64,000 nt of DNA from CAZLMW01 sp964560875 (GTDB lineage Bacteria; Myxococcota_A; UBA9042): positions 1 to 64,000 of the forward strand of contig CAZLMW010000034.1 in NCBI GenBank assembly GCA_964560875.1, given 5' to 3'. Below, in pieces: positions 29,480 through 37,186 of the stretch. Both the position numbers and the translations under genes were made by a program. Under the pieces are notes generated by a model, which saw nothing but the letters and a program-made list of their open reading frames with translations, did no database searches and was not told where the DNA came from. The first letter of the stretch is position 1. Every line of letters starts with the position of its first letter.

Positions 29480-32280
29480 CCACCGACGACCCGCGCCTGC
29501 GCCAGACGTTTATCGGTCGCCGCGCTGAGCTCGATGTGGTCAAGCGCGCCGCACGGGACGCGCAGCGGCGAAAAGTCGCTGTGGCGGTCGAAATCGTTGG
29601 CGATCCCGGCGCTGGGAAGTCCGCGTTCGCCGAGCGGGCCATCCAAGACCTCGTGCGAGCCGGCCTGGAGCCGAGATTGGTCCTGCGCGGGCGTTGCGAG
29701 GAGGTCGACCGGCAGCCCCTGGGCCTGTTCCGCGCGATGGCAGAGGGTCTGCGACGGGCGGCGGGGGGCGATGACGAGTCAGACCTCGTCGACGCGCTGT
29801 CGGACTGGTGCACTGACGGCGCGGTATTGCGGCGTCTCGTGCAAGCGCGGCGCGGAATCGAACAGCTGCTCAGCGGGGACGCCGGCCAGTCGGAGAGCGC
29901 CGAATCCGTGATGATGAGCGTCCAAAGCGGCTTGTGCGGACTGCTGACTGCCGTGTCCCAAGCCGGGACCGGTCCCGTCGTCGTCGTGCTCGATGACGTG
30001 CAATGGGTCGATGATGTGTCCGCGCGGATCGGCGCGGCCGTGTTCAGCTCGATGACCGGCACCCGCGGTTTGCTAGCGCTCATGATACGGCGAAAAGGGG
30101 CTGCCATTGCCGGCAGGTGGCGGTCCCGACTGCAGCTCGAGCGGGTCGATATCGAGCCTCTCGACCTCGTTGACACACGATCGCTGGTCATCGGTTTGCT
30201 CGGTGACGGCGTGGCGCGCCGCCTTGCGAAGAGCATCGCCGAGTTGGCGTCGGGCAACCCGTTTATGGCCGAGCAGGTGGCGTCCCTGATGATCGACCGC
30301 GGCGCTGTGATTCCAGCGACGAACGGTTGGGCGGCGCGCGGCGACTTTGACCCCGGGGATGTGCCGGACAGTGTTGAAGGTGTCGTGGCCGAGCGCGTTG
30401 CTTGCCTTGGGGCCGACACCCGGCTGGTCCTGGCAGCCTGCGCGCTTATTGGCGATGTGGTCGAGCGCCAGGTCCTCGACCGGACCCTCGATGGCGGGCA
30501 ACGCACGCTCCAGATTCGTGACAGGGCTGTGCTATCGACCGCTCCGCACGTGGCCCGGCTCGTTGCGCGCGGGCTGCTTGTTTGCACCTCGGACCCGCGC
30601 GATCGGCGTCATGATCGGCTGTCTTTCCGTCACCGAATCGTGAAAAACGCGGCTGTCGAGAGCTTGGCGGCCAAGGATCGCGCGGCCTTTCACACCGCCG
30701 CCGCCACGGCGCTGGCGCGACGCTATGAGGACGCGCTCAACCCCTGGTTCGGCGCGATTGCCGGGCACTACGACGCGGCAGGCGACAAGACCGAAGCGCT
30801 GACCTGGAGGATGAGGGCAGGGCGCTACGCGATGGCCGTCGGCTCGCTCGACGAAGCGCGGCGGGATCTCGAACGCGCGGTCACCCTTGCCGTCGATTCG
30901 GGGTCAACACGAACACTGGCGTCGGCGCTCTGCGCCCTTGCCGAGGTCCAACTGTCTCGCGGCGACTGCGACGAGGCCGGCGAAACCTGCGACCGCGGCC
31001 TGAAGGCACAACCCGACACCCCCACGGCAGCGAGGCTTCTCTACGTGCAAGCACGTGCCCTGACAGAGCTGCAGAAAGCCGACCGTGCCCAAGAGGTTGC
31101 CGATCTCGCCCAGGTGCGGGCGCCGGCCGACGACGCAGAGCTGCGTGGCCGTCTTTGCCTGTTGCGGGCGCGGTTGCGTCGTTATGCGCTGGACATTGAC
31201 GGGGCATACGAGCGCCTGGCCGAAGCGGAGACGCTGGTCGCCGACGTCGAAGATGACACCCTGCGGATCGATGTCTGGGTCGAACGCGCGTACGCCGCCG
31301 CCCAACGCGCCGATGAAGCGGTCGTGGCCCGGATGTACGCCCGCCTGACCGACGCCTTGTCCACCGACAACATCGCGGCGCGAGGAGCCGCCTTGACCGC
31401 TGTTGGCCTGCTCGCGTGCTCGTACTTCGGGGATATGCCCGCCGCCGCACGCGCCTACGACGAGGCGGCGCGTTTGCACAACGACGCGGGCGAGCTGGCG
31501 CGCTATTTCGACGCGCAAATCGGCGTCCTGATGACCCGTTGCTACCTTGGTCGGCTGCACGAAGGCGAGCGGATGCGGCGCGGTCTGATCGCGCTGGCCG
31601 AGGCCGTCGACGTGCCGCGCCACGCCATCAACATGGACCTCATCCTCGCGACGCACAGCTTTCATCGGGGCGAACTCAAACGCGCGCTCAAGGAGATCCG
31701 CCGCGGCCTTGGTCGCATCGACCGTCTCGACGTGCCCCTCGCGCGCGCGGATCGCGAGATGTTCGCGTACATCGAAGGGCAAATCCGCTTCGAGCTTGGC
31801 GAGCATGAACAAGGCCAGCGGCTCGTCGAGGACGCCGTCACATCGTGGCACCAAGCTGGCAAACTGCTGCTGTTTCGCCACGAAGCCGACCTCGTGCTCG
31901 CCGATATGTTCATCGCGCGCGGTGACCCCAAGGGCGCCCACGTAGCCCTGCAACGGGCAGAATCTGCGCTGCAGCGAATTCCCAGTCGCTACTACCGGGC
32001 ATGGGCGGCATCGTCGCGCGCTGCTGTCGCGACGTTGTGGGGCGATCTCGACGACGCGGTCGAATGTGCCGTTCGGGCGGAGCACTTTGCGGTGTCCGGT
32101 GGCAGCGACTATCAGCGTGTTCGCGCGATGACCGAACACGGTGCGGCGCTGCTTGCTGCGGGACGTGAGCAGTGCCTGGTGGTGCTGGAGGAAGCCGCCG
32201 GCCTCGCCGATCGATGCGGCGCGACCGGGCTCAGAAGGCGCATCGCCAAATTGGCCACGCGGGCGCAGAGCTGGGGCTAA
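29461..32280 (+). CDS. STAND-type AAA ATPase with TPR-like C-terminal domain
   Basis: The protein of about 939 residues has a Walker A motif GDPGAGKSAF near residue 47 and a Walker B motif VVVLDDVQWVDD near residue 178, with preceding FIGRRAELDVV, the entry to AAA_16/MalT-like STAND ATPases. Residues from about 420 to the end are helical pairs rich in Ala, Arg and Leu (GSLDEARRDLERAVTLA, RGDCDEAGETCDRGLKA) that read as TPRs. There is no HTH or kinase domain, unlike many relatives that carry one. Such proteins act as signal-responsive ATP switches. The GTG at 29461 has GGAG 5 bases upstream; the ATG at 29467 is an alternative. It overlaps the patatin gene by 19 bp, so the two are probably co-expressed. 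Confidence 0.85.
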   Translation: MEMAVVATDDPRLRQTFIGRRAELDVVKRAARDAQRRKVAVAVEIVGDPGAGKSAFAERAIQDLVRAGLEPRLVLRGRCEEVDRQPLGLFRAMAEGLRRAAGGDDESDLVDALSDWCTDGAVLRRLVQARRGIEQLLSGDAGQSESAESVMMSVQSGLCGLLTAVSQAGTGPVVVVLDDVQWVDDVSARIGAAVFSSMTGTRGLLALMIRRKGAAIAGRWRSRLQLERVDIEPLDLVDTRSLVIGLLGDGVARRLAKSIAELASGNPFMAEQVASLMIDRGAVIPATNGWAARGDFDPGDVPDSVEGVVAERVACLGADTRLVLAACALIGDVVERQVLDRTLDGGQRTLQIRDRAVLSTAPHVARLVARGLLVCTSDPRDRRHDRLSFRHRIVKNAAVESLAAKDRAAFHTAAATALARRYEDALNPWFGAIAGHYDAAGDKTEALTWRMRAGRYAMAVGSLDEARRDLERAVTLAVDSGSTRTLASALCALAEVQLSRGDCDEAGETCDRGLKAQPDTPTAARLLYVQARALTELQKADRAQEVADLAQVRAPADDAELRGRLCLLRARLRRYALDIDGAYERLAEAETLVADVEDDTLRIDVWVERAYAAAQRADEAVVARMYARLTDALSTDNIAARGAALTAVGLLACSYFGDMPAAARAYDEAARLHNDAGELARYFDAQIGVLMTRCYLGRLHEGERMRRGLIALAEAVDVPRHAINMDLILATHSFHRGELKRALKEIRRGLGRIDRLDVPLARADREMFAYIEGQIRFELGEHEQGQRLVEDAVTSWHQAGKLLLFRHEADLVLADMFIARGDPKGAHVALQRAESALQRIPSRYYRAWAASSRAAVATLWGDLDDAVECAVRAEHFAVSGGSDYQRVRAMTEHGAALLAAGREQCLVVLEEAAGLADRCGATGLRRRIAKLATRAQSWG

Positions 32281-32295
32281 TCCCAATGCGCGATG

Positions 32296-33297
32296 TCACT
32301 TCGCTGGCGCGCCGGTGGCTGCCGCAAACCTGTCGATGATGCGCACCTTCTTGCCGCGAATCTCGATCGCCGCCGAACGCCCGCCGTATGCCCGCGCCAT
32401 GCCGACGTCGATACGCCACACACGGCCGCTGCAGGCCTGGGTCGGGCCGTTGGGCTGGACGGTGTGGGCGACAACCATGCGCTTGACCCCGGTCAATTCC
32501 AGCGTCTCTGCCAGCGTCTCGCACATATCCGGGTTGTCCTTCTCGGCGAATTTACGCAGCCATAATGGGCTGTCGGCGCGATTGACCCACCGCGGCATCC
32601 TGCGATCCCCGAGCAACCACATGCGCGTCTCGCGATTGATTCGATTGAGGCCGTACCGCGCGTACTTGGGCAGCAACCCTCCGTGGACGAAGAGCGTGTT
32701 GCCAACGACCGCGACAACCCCAAACCGCGCGATCCGGCGAGCCCAGAGTCCGCCGGGACTGAATGCAGCTTTGCGCGCCGCATCGAACGCCGGCAGCTCG
32801 GCCTTGGGTGCCGCGTGCTCCAAACCGGGGGTGGAATCAAAGTCGCTGAAACCGCCGGGCGTGACGTAGCGGAAATCGCCGACCGCGTTCATGACTTCAT
32901 GGTTGCCGATCAGCGTGATCACGCGGCCACCGACAGCAGCGGCCTCCCCGCGGAGTCGCCGCATGAGCTCGAGGATCGCGCGCTCGTCTTCACCCCGGTC
33001 GAGGATGTCTCCGACCTGCACCAGCACCGCCTTGCCGCCGATCCACTTGTCGCGCCTATCGACCACGCCGGTCATCCGCAGCACGCGGCGCAGACTCAGA
33101 AGATCGCCGTGTACGTCTCCGATCGCGACGATGCGAGCCGCGGCGGGCAACCGCGTGTCCTGTAGACCGCCGGGATCATTGGCCGTCGACCTGGTTGGAT
33201 TCAGCAGGACCGTGCCGCCGCATCCCGCGATGAGGATCGCGCCAACGAAGGCCGCAATGGTTCCAATCACAGTGCTGCTGGCCGGCGTTCCGTTCAC
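32296..33297 (-). CDS. Exported Shewanella-like protein phosphatase (metallophosphoesterase lipoprotein)
   Basis: This 333-residue protein has a lipoprotein signal ending LIAGC (Cys26) and every metal-binding motif of the PPP/calcineurin-like fold: GDVHGD, GDILDRG, GNHEVMN, VHGGLLP and VVAHTVQ. The spacing and the GNHE-VMN variant match the Shewanella-like phosphatase (SLP) branch. Members dephosphorylate proteins or small phosphoesters using two metal ions. Export to the periplasm or outer membrane implies an extracytoplasmic substrate. It is divergent from an exported kinase-like lipoprotein (33435), with 137 bp between them, and convergent with the ATPase gene, 15 bp apart. It starts at GTG; no strong ribosome binding site is seen. 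Confidence 0.85.
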   Translation of the reverse strand: MNGTPASSTVIGTIAAFVGAILIAGCGGTVLLNPTRSTANDPGGLQDTRLPAAARIVAIGDVHGDLLSLRRVLRMTGVVDRRDKWIGGKAVLVQVGDILDRGEDERAILELMRRLRGEAAAVGGRVITLIGNHEVMNAVGDFRYVTPGGFSDFDSTPGLEHAAPKAELPAFDAARKAAFSPGGLWARRIARFGVVAVVGNTLFVHGGLLPKYARYGLNRINRETRMWLLGDRRMPRWVNRADSPLWLRKFAEKDNPDMCETLAETLELTGVKRMVVAHTVQPNGPTQACSGRVWRIDVGMARAYGGRSAAIEIRGKKVRIIDRFAAATGAPAK

Positions 33298-33434
33298 GAT
33301 GGGCCGATTGTCGCCGATTCCACGGCGGGAGTCACCGCGACGAGCTGCAAAGCCCGCGGAAATACGGACAGGGCTGGTTCTCGTCCCAACCCCCGTTTAC
33401 ATTGCGGCTCGACTGCCAATGCAGGAGGTCAGCG

Positions 33435-34814
33435 GTGGCGCGACAATCACGGCGACGTGAACGTGTGGGGCGGTCGATTGCGCACGCGATCGTGGCATTG
33501 GTCGTCCTGTTCGGGCTGGGGTGTGGCGCAAGCAACGTCAAGGCCCACCACACCGGCAAGTTCGACGGTCGCAGCCCGGTCGTCGATCTCGGCACCTGCT
33601 GCGTCGGCTATGATCCGAGCAGCAAGGTCGCGCCCGTCTACAACAAGAATCGCAAACTCCCCACGTTGTGGTGGCCCGTCGTCGACGCCAAGGGCACGCC
33701 ATGGCCCGCAGGCCATCGTCACGACGCGTATTTCACCGGCGACAAGATCAACAAGACGCGTTCCAAGCGTCCCGCCAACTACCGGTACACGCCCGGGCCA
33801 AACGCAGAGGCAGGCCGCTTCGCCGTCGATCTCGCGCGCCTCTACCCCAAGCTCAAGACGGTGGATTTTCGGGAATTCCAATCCCATGAAGACGGTGGGC
33901 TCACCGAAGAGGGCAAGGCGGAGGTCAAGGAGTGGTTGCGCGCCCGCTACGGGGCGGATTCGACCGTCAAACGACTCGGTGCGGGCGGGTTTTCCGTCGC
34001 CTATCGCGTCTGCCGGCGCGCCAACGATTGCCTGGTGGTGAAGATCCGCAAGATGACCCCGACGTTCGCGGGCTGGAAACGAATCCGCTATGCCGTCGAC
34101 GCCGCGACGGAGCTCAAACGGGATCTCGCCATCGCGGAGGTCGCGCGCAACGTCACGTCTTGGACTGCGTGGGTCGACAAATCGGGCCAGCCGGTGCCGT
34201 TCAAGATCGACGGAAAAGCGCTCCCCACGCCGTCCGGCACAGCCTCCAAACCGAGCAGACGCCTCGCTCGCGCCGCCGGATTCACCAACGCCAGCCTGTT
34301 GAGCGACGGCGCCGTCGAACAGGTGTTGATCGCGTTCCCGTCCAACCCGACGGTCGACGGCTTGTTGGCCCAAGCGGCCAACCCGGCCAGTGAGCTGCGC
34401 AAGCAGGCCAATGTCGAGGCCGGCGCCAATCGGGTCGTCAGCGCCAGCGAAATCAACGAGTTCTTCGACCAATACAGCAAGCTGAGTCGCATCGGACCCG
34501 AGGTCATCAAGGTCGACGCCTTCTTCCAATCCTGCCGCCGCTTCGCCGGGCTACCAACCGTTGCCGGGTTCTGCGTGACCCTGCGGCGCTCGTTCGCGAT
34601 CCCCGACGACTTCAACGACCGGGTGGCCGCGCTTGAATGGATGTACAGGGACAGCGCCGCTGATGTGATTCGTTTTACGCGACGCAACTTCGGCCGCGCG
34701 CTCGGCAACCCGGCGCCCGACGGCCTGTTCCGCGAGGTTGGGCTCGACTTCAACCACGGCCGCAACGCCGGCTGGGATCCTGCCTCTCGCCAATTCGTCC
34801 TGTTCGATTTCTAG
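33435..34814 (+). CDS. Exported kinase-like lipoprotein
   Basis: A GTG at 33435 with AGGAGG 7 bases upstream opens a 459-residue protein with a lipoprotein signal ending FGLGC (Cys30). After a 145-residue N-terminal region, LGAGGFSVAY (about 180) resembles a kinase glycine-rich loop and CLVVKIRK (about 198) the VAxK strand, with a possible helix-C Glu in IAEVARNV. At the extreme end, GLDFNHGRN followed by FVLFDF resembles the catalytic Asp/Asn loop and the DFG aspartate, and the chain stops directly after DF. This is a minimal or atypical kinase-like fold; activity is unproven, and HRD and DFG are not canonical. It stands divergent to an exported phosphatase, a possible kinase/phosphatase pair. 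No named family is recognised. Confidence 0.6.
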   Translation: MARQSRRRERVGRSIAHAIVALVVLFGLGCGASNVKAHHTGKFDGRSPVVDLGTCCVGYDPSSKVAPVYNKNRKLPTLWWPVVDAKGTPWPAGHRHDAYFTGDKINKTRSKRPANYRYTPGPNAEAGRFAVDLARLYPKLKTVDFREFQSHEDGGLTEEGKAEVKEWLRARYGADSTVKRLGAGGFSVAYRVCRRANDCLVVKIRKMTPTFAGWKRIRYAVDAATELKRDLAIAEVARNVTSWTAWVDKSGQPVPFKIDGKALPTPSGTASKPSRRLARAAGFTNASLLSDGAVEQVLIAFPSNPTVDGLLAQAANPASELRKQANVEAGANRVVSASEINEFFDQYSKLSRIGPEVIKVDAFFQSCRRFAGLPTVAGFCVTLRRSFAIPDDFNDRVAALEWMYRDSAADVIRFTRRNFGRALGNPAPDGLFREVGLDFNHGRNAGWDPASRQFVLFDF

Positions 34815-34829
34815 TAGCGACCCGGCAGT

Positions 34830-35621
34830 CTATTTTTTCGGCGCAGGCTTCGCTTCTGGAGCCGCAGGCGCTTCCTTGGCAGGCTCAGCGGCTTTCTTTT
34901 TGGGCGGCGCTTTGCGCGTGCGGCCTGCTCCGGCCATGTAGTCACCGAACGCGGCCAGGGAGCGTTTTGCGGACTCGCTGACTTCCTTGGCGCGGCTGTC
35001 GAGGGCGACACGCTCAAGGATGCCGAAGACGTCGTCGGGCACGGAGCTGGACTCGATCCAGGTGATCTTTGTCTTGGTGCCTTGTGCCAACAGTGTCAGC
35101 TTGCCTGTGCGCGGGATCGTGTCGCTGCTCTTCCACATGAAGTAGCTGACGCTGCTGCCTTCTTCGACGCCCTCGAGCAGCACGCGCAGGACCGCCTCAC
35201 CGCCGGCGTGGACCTCGGCGATCGCGTTGCGCCCGGTCGTGCCAGCGGGGAATTGGGGTTGCGCACCAGTCGCCTTCACGTCGGTGTTCCAGTGTTTCCA
35301 GGTCGACAAGTCCTGGAGCGCCGCGAACGTCCTATGAACGTCGCTGGGCACCTCGATCGAGACTTCGACCTTCCATTCGCTGGGCAGCGTCGTCGCCCAT
35401 CCCAACACGCCGAGTAAACCCGCCAGGGGCAGAATCGCGAGCGTCGCACGGAACGCCACTTCAGCCTTGCTGGCCTTGCGCCGCATCCATTTCAGCTGAG
35501 CTTGCCGCTTGCGCTCTTTCTTGCGCGCGGTCTTTAGCTGGTCCTTCTTCTTCTGCTCTGAGACCGACAGCACCTTCTTATTGCGGGTGCGCAACTGGGG
35601 TCCAGTGTCGCGAAGGAGCAT
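34830..35621 (-). CDS. Membrane-anchored SRPBCC (START-like) family protein
   Basis: A 263-residue protein with a strongly basic, helical N-terminus (KKKDQLKTARKKERKRQAQ), one membrane helix (LAILPLAGLLGVLGWA) and then a domain of about 150 residues whose start, VEVSIEVPSDVHRTFAALQDLSTWKHWN, is the hallmark of SRPBCC/polyketide-cyclase-like helix-grip folds that bind hydrophobic ligands. The C-terminus is Lys/Ala/Pro-rich (APPKKKAAEPAKEAP). The ATG at 35621 has GAGG 8 bases upstream; the in-frame start at 35684 would add 21 residues of unlikely sequence. It is 147 bp downstream of the PEP mutase gene on the same strand. Ligand unknown. Confidence 0.75.
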   Translation of the reverse strand: MLLRDTGPQLRTRNKKVLSVSEQKKKDQLKTARKKERKRQAQLKWMRRKASKAEVAFRATLAILPLAGLLGVLGWATTLPSEWKVEVSIEVPSDVHRTFAALQDLSTWKHWNTDVKATGAQPQFPAGTTGRNAIAEVHAGGEAVLRVLLEGVEEGSSVSYFMWKSSDTIPRTGKLTLLAQGTKTKITWIESSSVPDDVFGILERVALDSRAKEVSESAKRSLAAFGDYMAGAGRTRKAPPKKKAAEPAKEAPAAPEAKPAPKK

Positions 35622-35768
35622 CGAATAGCCCTCAGCTGGGAGGCACGGAGGCCAAGCAAAAGATTGCGCTGAACCATACCACACGGCGCCGCAGCGCCAA
35701 CGGCAGAATGGGGTCGACGAGCAAGATCCGCTTTCTCCGTAGGTCAGAAAAGCGACGAAAGTTGGACG

Positions 35769-37067
35769 TTACGCGTCGCGCGGGATCAGCGTCAGGATCT
35801 CTTTGATCGGCAGGCAGATGTCGTCGGTCTCGGCCGAGCGGCCTGCCTCGAGAATCCGGGTCGCCGCGTCCACCATGGCCGGATAGGCGGCGCGCAGCAG
35901 GTGGTTGGCGTGGATGACGATGTTGGCGCCCCGCTCGGCGAGCTCGATCTCGGGCACGGAGTTGTACGCGGTGGGGACCACGACAACCGGGATGTTGGCG
36001 TGTTTGGCGCGGAACCGGTCGAGGAACTCGAAGATCGGCGTGGGGTCCTGGTCCTTGCTGTGGATCATCACGCCGTCCGCTCCCGCTTCGACGTAGATGT
36101 CCGCGCGGTGCAGCGCGTCGTCAACACCTTTGCCCAGGATCAGCGATTCGATGCGCGCGACAACCATGAAATCGCTGGTGACGGCGGCGTTCTTGCCGGC
36201 CCGAATCTTGGCCGCGAACGCGTGCGGATCGTCCTGTGTTTGCTTGACCGATGTGCCGAACAAGCTGTTGCGCTTGGGTCCGATCTTGTCCTCGATGATG
36301 GCGGCCGAGACGCCGATGCGCTCAAGCGTCTTGACCGTGAAAGTGAAGTGCTCGGTGCGCCCGCCGGTGTCACAGTCGACGATGATCGGCTTGGTGGTGA
36401 CCTCGAGGATCTGCTCGATCGTGGAGGTGCGGCTGGTCAGGTCGACGAGCTCGATGTCCGGCCGGCCCTTCGCGGTTGAGTCCGTGAGGCTGCTGATCCA
36501 CATCGCATCGAACTCTTCGGCGGCGCCGTCGCGTTCGATGCGCACGTTCTCGGCGATGAGGCCGCACAGCCCGTTGTGGGCCTCGATGACCCGGACGAAC
36601 TTCTTGGCAGCCATCAAGCGGCGCAAGCGTTTGCGGCGCACGTCGGGCGTGGTTCCGATCTCTTTGAGCGCCTTGTTCAGCTGCGTGGACGAGATGCCCG
36701 GGGTGTAGGCCGGTTCAATGAGTTCGCCGCCCCACTGGGCGAGCGTGTCGATCACCTTTTGGCGGGTCGTGGCCTGCACGCCCTGCTTCCAATCGTCGCC
36801 GTGGACGACGAATTCGGGGCGCAGCGATTCAAGGTTGGCCGTGTAGTCGAGCGTTTCCTGCTTGATGACACGGTCGACGCCCTTGACCTGCTCGACCACG
36901 GTGAGGCGATCGGCGTAGCTCATGTAGGGCAGCCGCTTGTACGACGCGATCGCCTCGTCGGTGAGCAGGCCGATGACCACATCACCGAGCTCCCGAGCAA
37001 CCCTGATGATGTTCATGTGCCCCGGATGGAGCAGGTCGGCGCTCATTGCGACGTAAACTGTTGGCAT
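35769..37067 (-). CDS. aepX: Cytidylyltransferase-phosphoenolpyruvate mutase fusion
   Basis: The 432-residue protein has an N-terminal nucleotidyltransferase domain (about 1-130) with the HxGH motif LHPGH at 13-17 and an ISST motif, typical of the TagD/glycerol-3-phosphate cytidylyltransferase superfamily. Residues about 150-432 are a PEP mutase/isocitrate-lyase-like barrel with EDKIGPKRNSLFG, the signature loop of PEP mutase. PEP mutase converts phosphoenolpyruvate to phosphonopyruvate, the first step of phosphonate synthesis. The fusion length fits known AepX-type bifunctional proteins. GGAGG lies 6 bases before the ATG at 37067. No phosphonopyruvate decarboxylase or transaminase is nearby, so later steps must be encoded elsewhere. 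Confidence 0.88.
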   Translation of the reverse strand: MPTVYVAMSADLLHPGHMNIIRVARELGDVVIGLLTDEAIASYKRLPYMSYADRLTVVEQVKGVDRVIKQETLDYTANLESLRPEFVVHGDDWKQGVQATTRQKVIDTLAQWGGELIEPAYTPGISSTQLNKALKEIGTTPDVRRKRLRRLMAAKKFVRVIEAHNGLCGLIAENVRIERDGAAEEFDAMWISSLTDSTAKGRPDIELVDLTSRTSTIEQILEVTTKPIIVDCDTGGRTEHFTFTVKTLERIGVSAAIIEDKIGPKRNSLFGTSVKQTQDDPHAFAAKIRAGKNAAVTSDFMVVARIESLILGKGVDDALHRADIYVEAGADGVMIHSKDQDPTPIFEFLDRFRAKHANIPVVVVPTAYNSVPEIELAERGANIVIHANHLLRAAYPAMVDAATRILEAGRSAETDDICLPIKEILTLIPRDA

Positions 37068-37186
37068 GGCGGCCTCCACGAAGGCGCGCACGGTGCCCCG
37101 CTTGCCGGTCCGCGTCAATTCCTGCCGGCCGCCGCGGCATCAACGGCGCGAGATCAAGCGGATGCGTTGGTGTGATTGAGCTGAAA

